Below are positions 1-11,003 of a stretch of DNA of 64,000 nt, in pieces. Source of the stretch: Margaritifera margaritifera. Taxonomy: Eukaryota; Mollusca; Bivalvia; Unionida; Margaritiferidae. The notes under the pieces were generated by a model. It had not been told where the DNA came from. It worked only from the letters and a program-made list of their open reading frames with translations, and did no database searches. Numbering within the stretch: position 1 is the stretch's first letter; each line of letters begins with the position of its first letter. The stretch is taken from assembly GCA_029931535.1 (NCBI GenBank), contig JAQPZY010001665.1, forward strand, positions 124,001 to 188,000, written 5' to 3'. A program made the position numbers and the translations under genes.

Positions 1-50
1 TAAATGCTTGAATATGATGCCAATACCAATAAAATCATTTATGTATATTA
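1..50. other. Lead-in to tandem array
   Basis: Short AT-rich sequence before the first minisatellite. If the exon at 3269 is correctly read, this lies in the upstream intron of that gene. Confidence 0.4.
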
Positions 51-712
51 GTGTGATATAGACTTGTATTAGTGTGATATAGACTTATATTAGTGTGATC
101 TAGACTTATATTAGTGTGATATAGACTTATATTAGTGTGATATAGACTTGTATTAGTGTGATATAGACTTATATTAGTGTGATATACTAAGATTAGTGTG
201 ATATAGACTTATATTAGTGTGATATAGACTTATATTAGTGTGATATAGACTTATATTAGTGTGATATAGACTTATATTAATGTGATATAGACTTATATTA
301 GTGTGATATAGACTTATATTAGTGTGATGTAGACTTGTATTAGTGTGATATAGACTTATATTAGTGTGATATAGACTTGTATTAGTGTGATATAGACTTA
401 TATTAGTGTGATATACTAAGATTAGTGTGATATAGACTTATATTAGTGTGATATAGACTTATATTAGTGTGATATAGACTTATATTAGTGTGATATATAC
501 TTATATTAGTGTGATATAGACTTATATTAATGTGATATAGACTTATATTAGTGTGATATAGACTTATATTAGTGTGATGTAGACTTGTATTAGTTTGATA
601 TAGACTTATATTAGTGTGATATAGACTTGTATTAGTGTGATATAGACTTACATTAGTGTGATATAGACATATTAGTGTGATATAGACTTATATTAGTGTG
701 ATGTAGACTTCA
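51..712. repeat. 21-bp minisatellite, about 31 copies
   Basis: The unit is close to TAGACTTATATTAGTGTGATA, 21 bp (for example the starts at 201 and 222). Marker variants recur together: the odd TACTAAGATTAG copies near 181 and 410, TTAATGTG near 277 and 527, and GATGTAGACTTG near 327 and 577. The spacing of 229-250 bp shows that a block of about 11-12 units was itself duplicated. It probably lies in the last intron of the KDM1B-like gene. Confidence 0.95.
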
Positions 713-1980
713 TAAACAAAGGTCACTTCTCCCTGTTTTGAGGCTCTAGGATGATCTATGTAAGGATACAATTTAAAGAGATCTCGTACTTAAACATGTA
801 CAGAATAACATCTCAAATTTACCATTCGGAGGCAGAGGTGGAGGGTATTTGTGGGGTTCAGTCTAACCATCCTTTTTCCAGTTAAAATAGACCTTTTAAG
901 AAAAACTTAATAAAGTTGACCATTTTAAGCACAAAAACACAGACCTTCTGTAAACAAAAATCAAATGCCTCTAAAAGAAAAAGCGAGGTTTAAGTATGCC
1001 CGACATTGCTCTCTGGCATACATTTGTGTAAAAAGCAAATGTAATTTCATCAAAATTGGCTCAGTCATTGTGAAGAAGTAATTTAAAAACATGGTTGCTG
1101 TGGAAGCGACACTGTTGTTAGGGGAGCCATCCCAAACACAGTTCTTGTTGAGCATGTCCTATGAAACATTCCTACTACGTTTGATCAAAATTGGCTCTAC
1201 TTTTCAGGAGAACCTGTTAAAATAAAGTTGTTCCACTTTTTCGCGGAGGGAAGCTGCATCATTGCTTGGATAGCCATTCAGGACACAGTTTATTATAGAG
1301 CACATCCTAAGAAACATTCCTACCGAGTTTGATAAAAATTAGCTAAGTTTTTCCGGACAACAAGTCAAAATTTGGAAGCTACCCTGAACAAAATTTTGAT
1401 ATAGGGTATCCAATGAAACAATAGATACAGAGCACGTCCATTGATTATAGACTAAAGCCATCCTGGATTCATTCTTGGTTAACTGCTTCACTGGCTGGTT
1501 AATTATTCTTCAGACTACTCAGTTAGTTGCTGAAGACTATTGTACTATTGCCATGTGTGAACTTCAATTTACTTCAATCAAGCCTGGTTGGATTATATGT
1601 GTATCTTTAATTTGATGATATTCAAAATCCAGAGGTAGTTTATATGGAAAGTGATGCTGTGACTGAAGCTATGGGCATAAAAAAATCTAAAAACAGAAGA
1701 AATTCCCTGATTCAACATAATAGGATTGTTGTCCTATTTTTTCTGTTTTTCTGTGTGAAATGTTTAAATGACAAAATCAATGGCAAAAAATATTGCTGAC
1801 ATTATAAGCTACTAAATAGTGACCACACAAAAAAACACCAATTAAAAATGTGTAGTTTTTGAGTAGACACAGCCCCATTAAAGTTTTATGCTAATATGTA
1901 TGCGGGTCAGATAATATTGGGGTACATCATAACCTGATGCATAGAAGAGACAGTGTTCCATGGAATCCTTGTTTTTCTAG
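713..1980. other. Intronic sequence with divergent ~140-bp repeats
   Basis: No exon is recognised. Between about 1000 and 1385 a phrase like ATCAAAATTGGCTC recurs near 1049, 1181 and 1331, each time followed by a similar GAAGAA or GGACAA-rich segment. This is a worn tandem repeat with a 130-150 bp period. Nothing specific is seen in 1400-1980. The short open frame near 961-1155 (minus) has no recognisable features. Confidence 0.45.
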
Positions 1981-2407
1981 TTTGTTTTATTTTGGGACTT
2001 TGAGAGATTCCAGTCTATGTGTGCTTATGGCATAGTGTCCATCCTCTTTTACCAGATGTAGTTTGTTTTACTAATAATAGTAACAAATTGTATGGTTTTA
2101 CTAAGATTAGTAACAAAGCATAGATCTAGTGGCCTTCATGTCAATTTTACATCATGGGAGGCAACTAAAACTTAGATAAATTATTAGACCTAAGTTATTA
2201 AACCTTAGTTATCTCCCTTTGATATTTTGTATACATTGATGCTAGTACCTGAAATGATAATAGAAAATGATTTTAGGAAATCACCAAAATAAATTAATAA
2301 TTCCTTCAGTAATTTTAAATGTTAATATAAATTACCTTGTAATGTATAAAGATAAGAAAATTTAGAAAATAATATAAACATTATTTATAGCAGTATGTTC
2401 ATGATAG

Positions 2408-2650
2408 TTGTTGTTGTTGTTGTTGTTGTTGCTGTTGTTGTAGTGGGTTTAACGCTATTTTTCAGCACATGATAGGCTATACATGGCGGCCAGTTTTATC
2501 TGGTGGAGGAAGAACCTGGGAAGCTACTGGAAAGCTTTCTCACATATCCACATTGGCATAGCCCGAGACTCAAACCCACGCAGACAGAGGTGAGATGGCA
2601 GTGATCGGTAAAGGCAAGCGCCTTAGACCACTCGGCCACCCGGGGCCCCC
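2408..2650 (-). mobile_element. tRNA-derived SINE, full copy (minus strand)
   Basis: Read on the minus strand, it begins with a tRNA-like head. Box A (TGGCCGAGTGGTCTAAGG, complement of 2621-2638) and a box B-like segment (complement of 2565-2577, GGGTTTGAGTCTC) point to a Leu/Ser-type tRNA ancestor. A unique body follows, containing TTCTTCCTCCACCAGAT and TAGCCTATCATGTGCTGAAA, and then a (CAA)n tail, seen on the plus strand as (TTG)n at 2408-2440. The same SINE sits in plus orientation at 46002-46257. Confidence 0.85.
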
Positions 2651-2821
2651 TGTTGTTGTTGTTGTGGGTTTAATGCCATTTTTCAGCACATGATAGGCTA
2701 TACATGGCAGCCAGTTTTATCTGGTGGAGGAAGAACCCAGGCAAACCCCGGGAAGAAGCACCGACTAACAGGAAGCTACTGGCAAGCTTCTCACATATCC
2801 ATATTGGCCAAGTCCGAGAGG
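2651..2821 (-). mobile_element. Same SINE, 5'-truncated copy joined head to tail
   Basis: It has the same body and CAA tail as the neighbouring copy but no tRNA head. Together the two form a head-to-tail dimer within a single target-site duplication, so either the dimer moved as a unit or the full copy inserted into the CAA tail of an older truncated one. Confidence 0.8.
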
Positions 2822-3268
2822 GTTCATGATAGTAATATGGACCATGAATAGGAAAATCTCCAGAGTGATGTTCTTACTTCATACCTTATGTAAATTAGTA
2901 TCTCTTAAGCTCTCAAAAGCCATCCGTATTCCCAACACTTTTTTTCTCCTTTCAAAGACCTGGTGTATAGTGGGTATTTTTCATTAATGTAAAATTTTTT
3001 GATTTTGTTTAAAAATGGGTTTTTCATTTTGGTTATATTTTAGCGATTTCAGAGCTACAGAGGTTACAATATTTAAAGTGGTAAATTTTGACATTATTTA
3101 TTTTCGTGATATAACTTTGAGACTTCTGAATCTATAACAATTATAGACCTCTAAAATTTCTTGCAATATAGTGTAGACATTCATTGAGCATCTTTTTACT
3201 TTAAGAATAATTCTTTGTTCCAATATCTTTACTTGTAATTATGGCTTACAATATCTCCTTTTCTTCAG

Positions 3269-3364
3269 GCAACTCATCGCCAGTTTCCGCAGTCTGTGAC
3301 GGGGGCATTTCTAAGTGGTATCAGAGAGGCGGAGAAGATTTTTTTGTCTTTGCATGAAGCATAG
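3269..3364 (+). CDS. KDM1B: Terminal exon of KDM1B/LSD2-like histone demethylase
   Basis: A pyrimidine-rich tract and CAG acceptor (CTCCTTTTCTTCAG, 3255-3268) lead into a 96-bp open exon ending in TAG at 3362-3364. It encodes 31 residues including HRQFPQSVTGAFLSGIREA, ending KIFLSLHEA. This matches the extreme C-terminus of flavin amine oxidases, where a TG-A-LSG-REA segment closes the FAD pocket. The NRHFPQTVTGAYLSGVREA pattern of LSD2/KDM1B is closer than LSD1, spermine oxidase or PAOX, which have different residues before TGA/HGA. LSD2 removes methyl groups from histone H3K4 in the nucleus using FAD. Earlier exons (SWIRM and most of the amine oxidase domain) are not seen in 1-3268 and must lie to the left, so the last intron is over 3.2 kb. 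Another amine oxidase family member is the main alternative. Confidence 0.75.
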   Translation, partial: ATHRQFPQSVTGAFLSGIREAEKIFLSLHEA

Positions 3365-5225
3365 GACAAGGATGCTTGGTCGGAAATAACTTCATCTCTA
3401 TGCTGTAATTGAAGAATATTTGCTATGCAGCACCATGTCATGGAAAAGAAAAACTGAATAATAGAAAGAAAAGCAATTAGAAATGGTCAATAGTTACTCC
3501 TCACAAGACTGATTGATAAATAGGAAATTAATCAATAATGTGTGCAAACAAGAGACACTATACATGATCAAAACAAAACAAAAACAGAAAGAAAAACACA
3601 TGTTGTGATGGTATGACAGATTTATTCCAAGAGAATGTATTTTTAGGTAATCATATTTAGAATGAACAAAGATGTAAAATTGACTATGGAGAGAGAGAGT
3701 GAGAGAGTTGTTTAAATTTTTTTTTCCATTTTAAAACATCAGGGATTTTACATTTTCTTTTATCTGAACATGCACATGTACATATATGATGAAATGTTTA
3801 TGGAAAATGACATTCTTTGCTGTACATGTATTTTCATATTATTATTTGTGGAATTGTCCATGTTTTGTACATAAAAGGCACTTAACATAATACATGAGGT
3901 ACAGAGAAAAAGAAAGAGAGCAAAATGAAATACATGACTATTGGTGATACAAATAATAATACTTACACAAGTAATATAACCAAACATTTATTTACATAGG
4001 AAGAAAATCAAGAAAATCATCTGGTTGAGAGAGAGATAGAGATGACAGTGAGTGAAATAATTGAATATGCATGATGCAAAATAATAACATTTGCATAGGT
4101 ATTATAAAGAATCGGTTACACACATATGAAGAAAACCAAGACCATTGTATGGTTTCTTTAATAAAATTTTGAACAGCTAAATATCTTATTAATGAAACCA
4201 GAATTTTTTTGTGCAGTTCTTTATAATGCTGTTGCAAATATTATTTATTTGTATGATGTATATTCATGCATTTCACCCATGGTCATACATACATGCCAAC
4301 CATTACTCTTTTGGCATAATCATTACATTTTTTGTCGCCTAATTACGTCTTACGCTTTTTGTCACCTAATTATGTCTTACACTCAACCATATATGGATTA
4401 CACTTTTTTGGTAAAAATAAATAAATAAGATAAACCAATAAAAAGTCGTGTTTGTCATTTTATTATCATCTCTTTAATCCCACACTTAATATACATTTGA
4501 GAATATTATAGAAAAGAATACGGCTGCATAAGAACAGCGTAAGAGTGCACTTGTCCCACGTAGACCTACATGTACATTCCTTATTTTCTATTTATAGCAG
4601 CTCTTTATGACACATTTCCAAGAAAACAGGTTTCTTAAATTGGAAAACCTATCTCACAGAGTCATTATATTTTGATAATTTAATTAGGTAGTGGACCAGT
4701 CTATACTTTGAAAAAAATGGCACCAGATGTTAAGCTAAACAGGCATTATCGACGTTACTCATGATGTTATATTACTGAAAAATGAGGAGAGGGATCTTTT
4801 TAAACTTCAAAAACATGTGGAATCATAAAAAGGACTAATTGATAGTGCTTTACAAATTTAAATAGAAGAATATGAGAGTGATGTAATGCAGAATTTGTGG
4901 ACTTTACGAACATTCAGTGAAAGTTCAACATGTAGATTATTTTAAATGAGTGTTATTTATAAATAATTTGCCAGTATATGTTTTGTGTTTGTATTCTGGT
5001 ACTAATCAACACGGATTTTGCCCATTTGTGATAAGAATTTAAACCAGCTGCAGATCCAGGTTAGTAGCAAAACTAAATGTACATTTTTCATACAGTTTAT
5101 TGTAATTATGGCATGTAATATATAGATTACACTTTTTATGCTCAGATTACACTTTTTGCCATGTAGGTTATACTTATACCGCTCTAGGGGTTGGCATGTA
5201 TGGTCATCTCTCACTGTGTCTCAGT
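3365..5225 (+). other. Probable 3' UTR then intergenic sequence
   Basis: This follows the KDM1B-like stop codon. Candidate polyadenylation signals AATAAA occur at 4160-4165 and around 4417-4440, but none can be chosen without transcript data. A short GA-rich run lies near 3690-3708. The small open frames here (3760-3987, 3992-4237, 4192-4428, 5002-5214) are AT-rich and show no recognisable features. Confidence 0.4.
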
Positions 5226-5244
5226 CTCTCAGTGTCTCATGTAT

Positions 5245-5440
5245 TACCGTATATACTTGTGTACAAGTTTAGTCCAACTGCAAATAAAATAAAACACTAA
5301 TCTGCAATCACATAATACACCAGCAGATCAGGGTCTGTATTTGTTGTATTGATTACTCCTAAACAAACTGCATAGACCCAGATATACCAGCACATTATGC
5401 TATAACAGGTCTGGGTCTGTGCAGTTTGCAGTTGGACTCG
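5245..5440. mobile_element. Double-hairpin fold-back (MITE-like) element, copy 1
   Basis: It starts with TACCGTATATACTTG. The outer arms AGTCCAACTGCAAA (5271-5284) and TTTGCAGTTGGACT (5425-5438) are perfect reverse complements. Inside are two modules: one around TCTGCAATCACATAATACACCAGCAGA, shown here only in outline by its ends TCTGCAATCACA and CACCAGCAGATC, and a hairpin whose arms begin AAACTGCATAGACCCAG and end CTGGGTCTGTGCAGTTT. The same modules are found at 20140-20567. No coding capacity. Confidence 0.65.
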
Positions 5441-6096
5441 ATTTACAGGGAAAGTGCTGTACCTAACTTGTAGCCCAACCCGAAATGATTATTTAATATA
5501 GCAATAAAATATGTTATACAATGTTTTCTTTAATCTGATGTGTGAACCTTATGTTCATTGTTAGGACACTAAATATTCTAATGCATTTATTTATCTCTAG
5601 CCCATAATATAAAAAATGAAATTTGTTTATTCATGATCATTTACAATTCTTGGAATTATTTATACATATTTTAACCAGGTAACTGGATTGTTTTTTTTTT
5701 TTTTTAATGAACGTGCCACTTTAGACACATCTCAGTGCAAAGAAAAATGCAATGAATATGAAACTCGTAATATTACAAGAAAATATTTGATGATTAAAGT
5801 TTCTTATATATAGGAGTTTCCAGTTTTCACTCAAAATCCATTTCATTACTATTGTTTTCCTAAATTTAAACACATACTGAATGTTACATTATTAGTTTAT
5901 TGTACATGAAAAATAAGAGCTGACATCATTTTTCAGTAAAATCGACATCCTACCTTAAAAATCAATGGAGAGACTTGATGGATCATAAATTGCACAATTA
6001 CACAAGCATTCATTCATTGTAAAGTTGAGCACATACTGTTTCTGTTGATGTGTAACACATATCCAGATGTGATTAGGATAGACATAGATTTGCTAT
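5441..6096. other. Unassigned AT-rich sequence
   Basis: A poly-T run lies at about 5691-5705. No gene, element or repeat is recognised. Confidence 0.5.
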
Positions 6097-6480
6097 AATA
6101 TAATAAACTGGCAGGTCATGGCTGTGTTCAATAAGGCTGGTGTTAGCTGGCATTGGGCTAGACTTAGATCTGCTAAGTATAATCCACTGGCAGGTCAGGG
6201 CTGTGTTCAGTAATACTGGTGTTAGCTGGCATTGGGCTAGACTTAGATCTGCTAAGTATAATCCACTGGCAGGTCAGGGCTGTTCTCAATAAGGCTGGTG
6301 TTAGCTGACATTAGGCTAGACTTAGATCTGCTAAAGTATAATCCACTGGCAGGTCAGGGCTGTTCTCAATAAGGCTGGTGTTAGCTGGCATTAGGCTAGA
6401 CTTAGATCTGCTAAAGTATAATCAAGTGGCAGATCAGGGCTGTGTTCAGTAAGGCTGGTGTTAGCTAGCAATAGGAAAGC
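6097..6480. repeat. 79-80 bp tandem repeat, about 5 copies
   Basis: AATCCACTGGCAGGTCAGG recurs at 6181, 6260 and 6340, with degenerate copies at about 6100 and 6420. The unit also contains GGCTGGTGTTAGCTGGCATT and TAGACTTAGATCTGCTAA. Confidence 0.9.
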
Positions 6481-7334
6481 TCTAGGCTTACAATTCTACT
6501 GGATGAGCCAGCAGTGCATGACACTGGATGGCAGAAGTAACGAGAGGTAACTCACCATGAGCATGCAAGTTTTGTTTCACTCAAAACAGAGCTTCCCATC
6601 TCAGACATATGAACAGAAGCTTGGCTTTGAGGACCTGGATATGTGGTTAATTTGCTTTGAATGTCATATACGTAACATGTATTTATTTTATTTGAAAATA
6701 TCAATTAAATGTATGTTCTTTAAGAGCAAGTAATATTCCTTTTGTTAATCATTGAAGAACAATGTTTAAACATTGGAAAAATCAGTGCTATGCCAACTTG
6801 ATGCAAGCATTTGTTCACCATGTTGAAAATTCCTCTGGGAGGACAAGCCATTTACTAGAGCATGTTAAAGTCCATTTACTAGAGCATGATAAAGTCCATT
6901 TACTAGAGCATGATAGTGTCCATTTCAGCAAAGTTTTATAGATACCCCCTTCCAGTATTTTTCAAAAGTACTTTACCACATTAAAAATGATCACTGCAAA
7001 CCATGACAACTTGAGAGTTCAGTTATTTTGAGCATGTGAATGATTGTCGATTTCATTTAGAAGTATAATTTATAGCAGACAACTGTAGATGTGTAAATTA
7101 TTGCATGTAATCATGGTAATTTTTTGGTTTTAAAAAATGCACAATTTGTACATGATTTTCTGAATCTACCATCATTCCTGCTTAAAATAATTGAGATTTC
7201 ATGTTGCCCAAGTTTGTAGTTATTTTTAATTTGGTGAAGTATTTCTTTCAGAACACTGGAAGGGTACACATGTTGTTTTACCATGTTGAAATAGACTTTA
7301 GTCTTCCATGCTAACAGTGCATAACATCATCCTT
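6481..7334. other. Unassigned sequence with a small 24-bp triplication
   Basis: TTTACTAGAGCATG is repeated three times at 24-bp spacing in about 6850-6921. Nothing else is recognised. Confidence 0.5.
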
Positions 7335-7483
7335 ATTGAACACTGTTTAGGTTTATGCTTTTCATTGAACACTGTTTAGGTTTATGCTTTTCATTGAACA
7401 CTGTTTAGGTTTATGCTTTTCATTGAACACTGTTTAGGTTTATGCTTTTCATTGAACACTGTTTAGGTGTATGCTTTTCATTA
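7335..7483. repeat. 29-bp tandem repeat, 5 copies
   Basis: ATTGAACACTGTTTAGGTTT plus ATGCTTTTC repeats with a 29-bp period (starts 7335, 7364 and onward). Copies are nearly identical, so the array is young. Confidence 0.92.
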
Positions 7484-8138
7484 TACTTTCCTGTTTGTGA
7501 TTATGGGAATCATTACACAGTTTGCTGCATGCAAACATTTTCTGGAGCAAGAGGAAAGTTTTTCAGCCTGAAGGTTTAAAGTTATTCCTCAATCCTCTGG
7601 TAAATGTTTGCACACAGCAATCCATGTTTGATCATTCAGTGTATTCTCCAGCTTTCCAAGAAAAGGGGTCCTCAGAGTACCCTGGAATGAATTTAGAGGA
7701 CCTTTTCACTTTCAGGAGGCCCTGCTTATTATTTCATCATTTACTATGAACTTGTTAGTATAATACTGGCTTAATACTACACCAAAATTATGAACATTTA
7801 CATTAAATTCATATAAATTACTGCAATAATTTCAGTGTAGTATTTGTTGTTTTGAAATTAAATTGTTGTTAAATTACTCTCACATGTTATGTTCTTATTC
7901 AATATACATGTAAAATATTGACAGATACGAGCAGAAATAACATAGTTCATTCACATAACTCCATTATGAGTTGTTTATTTGAAAAAAATGAAATCTTGTG
8001 TTTAAATTTTAGCACTACTGTTCATAGATGGCCTGTTGTCCATTGTCTGTCGTTCAGTTAGCACAAGGTTATTATCACAACTATGAAAAATAATCTTGGA
8101 GGATTGCAGTGTAATGTTCCATAAACATTCATCCCATG
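7484..8138. other. Unassigned sequence
   Basis: A 75-codon open frame (7522-7749, +) has no recognisable domain and no support from codon pattern or splice sites. No other features seen. Confidence 0.4.
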
Positions 8139-8307
8139 GTCTAGTTCAGTGGTCTTCAACCTTTTTGTGCCTATGGGCACATTTGTGAGTTTATGAGAGA
8201 GTGGAGGGCACCAACCAATTAACTTGACCGATTTTTTTATTATTATAATTCATTATAACCTCTTCCAAAAAAACTTGCTGGGTGCATTGGGGACCCCTGG
8301 TCTAGTT
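8139..8307. mobile_element. hAT-type MITE with 8-bp target-site duplication
   Basis: The element proper is 8147-8299 (153 bp). It begins CAGTGGTCTTCAACC and ends GGGGACCCCTG, whose complement is CAGGGGTCCCC, giving imperfect terminal inverted repeats of the CAG-GG-TC type common in hAT elements. GTCTAGTT lies at both 8139-8146 and 8300-8307, an exact 8-bp duplication diagnostic of the hAT superfamily. There is no coding sequence, so it is a non-autonomous copy. Confidence 0.85.
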
Positions 8308-8940
8308 GGTCCTAAATGAAAATGGTGTTGCTCAGACATCTAATATGGTCACCACAGCAGCCAACTTGAAAATCATGTTATTGCTACTTCTCCTGAATGA
8401 ATGGTTATATCAACATTTCACTAAAAGACTTCTTGCGATGTCTAGTTGGTCCAAAGTGAAAATGCTGCCTATCAAAAATCCATTATGGCTCCCATGGCAG
8501 CCATCTTAGAAATCTTGTTATTACTACTTCTCCTGAATGGATAATCATATAAATATGGGATTTTCTCTAAAAGACTTCTTATGATGTCTAGCTGGTTGTA
8601 AATGAAAATGGTGCCAATCTGACATAAATTATCCCCACAAATTGAAACCTTGAAAATCTTGTTATCGCTACTCCTCCAGAATGGGTGGCCATATTGACAT
8701 GGGGTTTTCACCAAAAGACTTCTTATGATATTTAATTGGTCCTAAATGAAAATGGTGTAAATCTTACATCCAATATGGCTGCCATGACAGCCATCTTGAA
8801 TATCTTGTTATAGCTACTCCTCCTGAATGTATGGGCAGAATATTGTGGGGATTTCACCAAAAGACTTCTAATGTCTAGTTGATTCTATCAATCTTGCAGC
8901 CAGTATGTGGCTAATTCCAACATCTTGTTATTGCGGAAGA
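8300..8940. repeat. Divergent ~145-bp tandem repeat, 4-5 units
   Basis: Each unit starts near TCTAGTTGGTCCTAAATGAAAATG and continues with ATATGGCTGCCATG, CATCTTG-A-ATCTTGTTAT, CTACTCCTCCTGAATG and CACCAAAAGACTTCTTATGA. Unit starts are at about 8301, 8440, 8586, 8731 and 8874. The hAT MITE inserted at the TCTAGTT of the first unit. Confidence 0.8.
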
Positions 8941-10198
8941 ATGTCAGAGGTTGTTTCAACACTTGGCAATTAAAAAGAAGAAATGATCTTATCTTGAATC
9001 CTGGAAATTATCTTCAGCCTGTAGAGCATCAGTCCCTTCAAGGGACTCTTGTTGTCATTTCAAAGCCAACCAATTTATTTGGGATCATTAGCAGTATGGT
9101 TTGTGTTTTTTACTCTGTATTCTTTACACTTGATCAATCAAACTCACTCTCAGTACTGGTAGTAGATGCTGAGGCAATTGCCAGATTGGCATTGTCATTA
9201 GTTTCAATTCATGCTTCCTACAGCAACTAATTACATAGTAATTGAATTTGTATTGAACCATCAGTTGATTCCATTGACTTAAGTATTAATATTTAAAAAG
9301 TGTAAGATATTTTCTAATTCTTTACAATTTGCTTGCTTATAGTTCTTTCAAATTACAAAGTAATCCTGATTAATGAGAAGGTTGGCCTATGGCTCAAGTG
9401 AAAAAATCAAGCACCTTGATGACTTAGTGGATTTGCCTTGCAGGACACAGAGCACAAACATGTAAATGATACAGATGTTTACATTTTGTGCACCTTGTAT
9501 GACTTTGCTAAAGGTGCAAAGACACAACCTGGAGAAAACACAGATTTATATTTTTTTAAGACCAATTAGTAAGTGCATAAGTCAGATCCAAATACCTACA
9601 AACAGGAATTCTGTGAACATGAACAAGAATAACTTGACTCAAACAGCATGTGTAATTGTGATGTTTGAGTACAGCAGATGTCAAACATTGCACATGTTGA
9701 GCCAGGTTAAACTGGCCTGATCATGCAAGAATTCAAGCAAACAGTGTGGACTGCAATCTGCCAGTCCATTATTTAATAGGAGATCTGGATCTATTCTGTT
9801 CATACGTGGACGTGTTTTATACACTTAAATGATAGTTGCTTATGAAGAGCGCAATATCGCTGGTGTAGACTGCCTGAGGGAAAGGGTCATATCCACCCAA
9901 CAATCTAGACCCTGGCACAAAAGCAATTTATACCCATTTACAATTCCTGCTTCATAGGTAACTATCACATTTATTTACATTGAAATTCTTTTCCTTCATT
10001 GACTTTCTATATCTTCCTTTGCAGCATGATGTAATCTGCTGATATGGACAGTCCATATCTGATGTGGACCAATTGCTATCATAAAATTGGACTTATAGAG
10101 TTGTACTGTAGAATAGTTCATACCAAGTGATAAACTTTCAACAAATATGAAGAAGTTTTGCATTTGTGATATTGCAGTAACGGTAAATACAGTACATG
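8941..10198. other. Unassigned sequence
   Basis: Open frames of 107 codons (8907-9230, +) and 84 codons (9466-9720, +) show no family features. The stretch 9745-9800 (AATCTGCCAGTCC then GGAGATCTGGATCT) vaguely resembles modules of the fold-back family at 20140-20567. No gene recognised. Confidence 0.35.
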
Positions 10199-10613
10199 TA
10201 TATGCCTTTCAGCTACATGCTGTAATACAGTATATGCCTTTCAGCTACATGCTGTAATACAGTATATGCCTTGCAGCTACATGCTGTAATACAGTATATG
10301 CCTTTCAGCTACATGCTGTAATACAGTATATGCCTTTCAGCTACACGCTGTAATACAGTATATGCCTTTCAGCTTCACGCTGTAATACAGTATATGCCTT
10401 TCAGCTACATGCTGTAATACAGTATATGCCTTTCAGCTACATGCTGTAATACAGTATATGCCTTTCAGCTGCACGCTGTAATACAGTATATGCCTTTCAG
10501 CTGCACGCTGTAATACAGTATATGCCTTTCAGTTGCACGCTGTAATACAGTATATGCCTTTCAGCTACATGCTGTAATACAGTATATGCCTTTCAGCTAC
10601 ATGCTGTAAATTA
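10199..10613. repeat. 32-bp minisatellite, 13 copies
   Basis: TATATGCCTTTCAGCTACAT followed by GCTGTAATACAG repeats at an exact 32-bp period. Variants (GCACGC for ACATGC, TTGCAG for TTTCAG) are interspersed, indicating homogenisation. Confidence 0.95.
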
Positions 10614-10764
10614 TCATAATTGCTGATTTCATTATATGCATGTAACTACCATTCCACTACATGTATTGATGCATTATTCATCATGTTACTGCTTCTTTGA
10701 AGTGGGCACCTTTATTAGTATCCAGAATCTGTTTATGCTTTTGTAAAAGTATGAAAATCCTTTA

Positions 10765-10875
10765 CAGACTGTTATACCAACCATCCACTTCATATACTAT
10801 GGATTATTCCATTTAAATCTACTTGTTATACCAACCACCCACTACATATACTATGGATTATTCCATTTAAATCTA
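10765..10875. repeat. 54-bp direct duplication
   Basis: GTTATACCAACCA through ATTTAAATCTACTT occurs twice in succession with few differences. A G10 homopolymer follows at about 10891-10900. Confidence 0.85.
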
Positions 10876-11003
10876 CCTGACAATGAAGTGGGGGGGGGGG
10901 GTTGATGCAACAACAAAAAAATTGTATGGGTAGAAAAGTCTTAAGATTATTCATGGGGACAAAATAGATTCAGATTCCAATCTCCTGAAAAAAGTCAAGA
11001 GAT

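Larger units (their letters stand above)
2397..2832. other. Target-site duplication around SINE dimer
   Basis: GTTCATGATAG occurs at 2397-2407 and again at 2822-2832, directly bordering the SINE pair. The uninterrupted version at 33660-33672 confirms that this is an 11-bp target-site duplication. Confidence 0.85.
1980..2930. repeat. Dispersed repeat, copy A (paralogue of 29670-33770)
   Basis: This block aligns in order with 29670-29894 and then 33484-33765. Shared landmarks are TACTAATAATAGTAACAAA, GTTATCTCCC, AAATGATTTTA followed by AATCACCA, the CAGTATGTT phrase, and GACCATGAATAGG. Identity is clear but imperfect, perhaps 70%. Copy A carries a SINE pair at 2408-2821 and lacks the LINE that splits copy B. 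It may be an old transposon family or an old segmental duplication. Confidence 0.75.

Noticed and set aside
2565..2650. A functional tRNA-Leu or tRNA-Ser gene on the minus strand
   Set aside because: It is the head of a SINE with body and CAA tail, and the same body is found at two other places.
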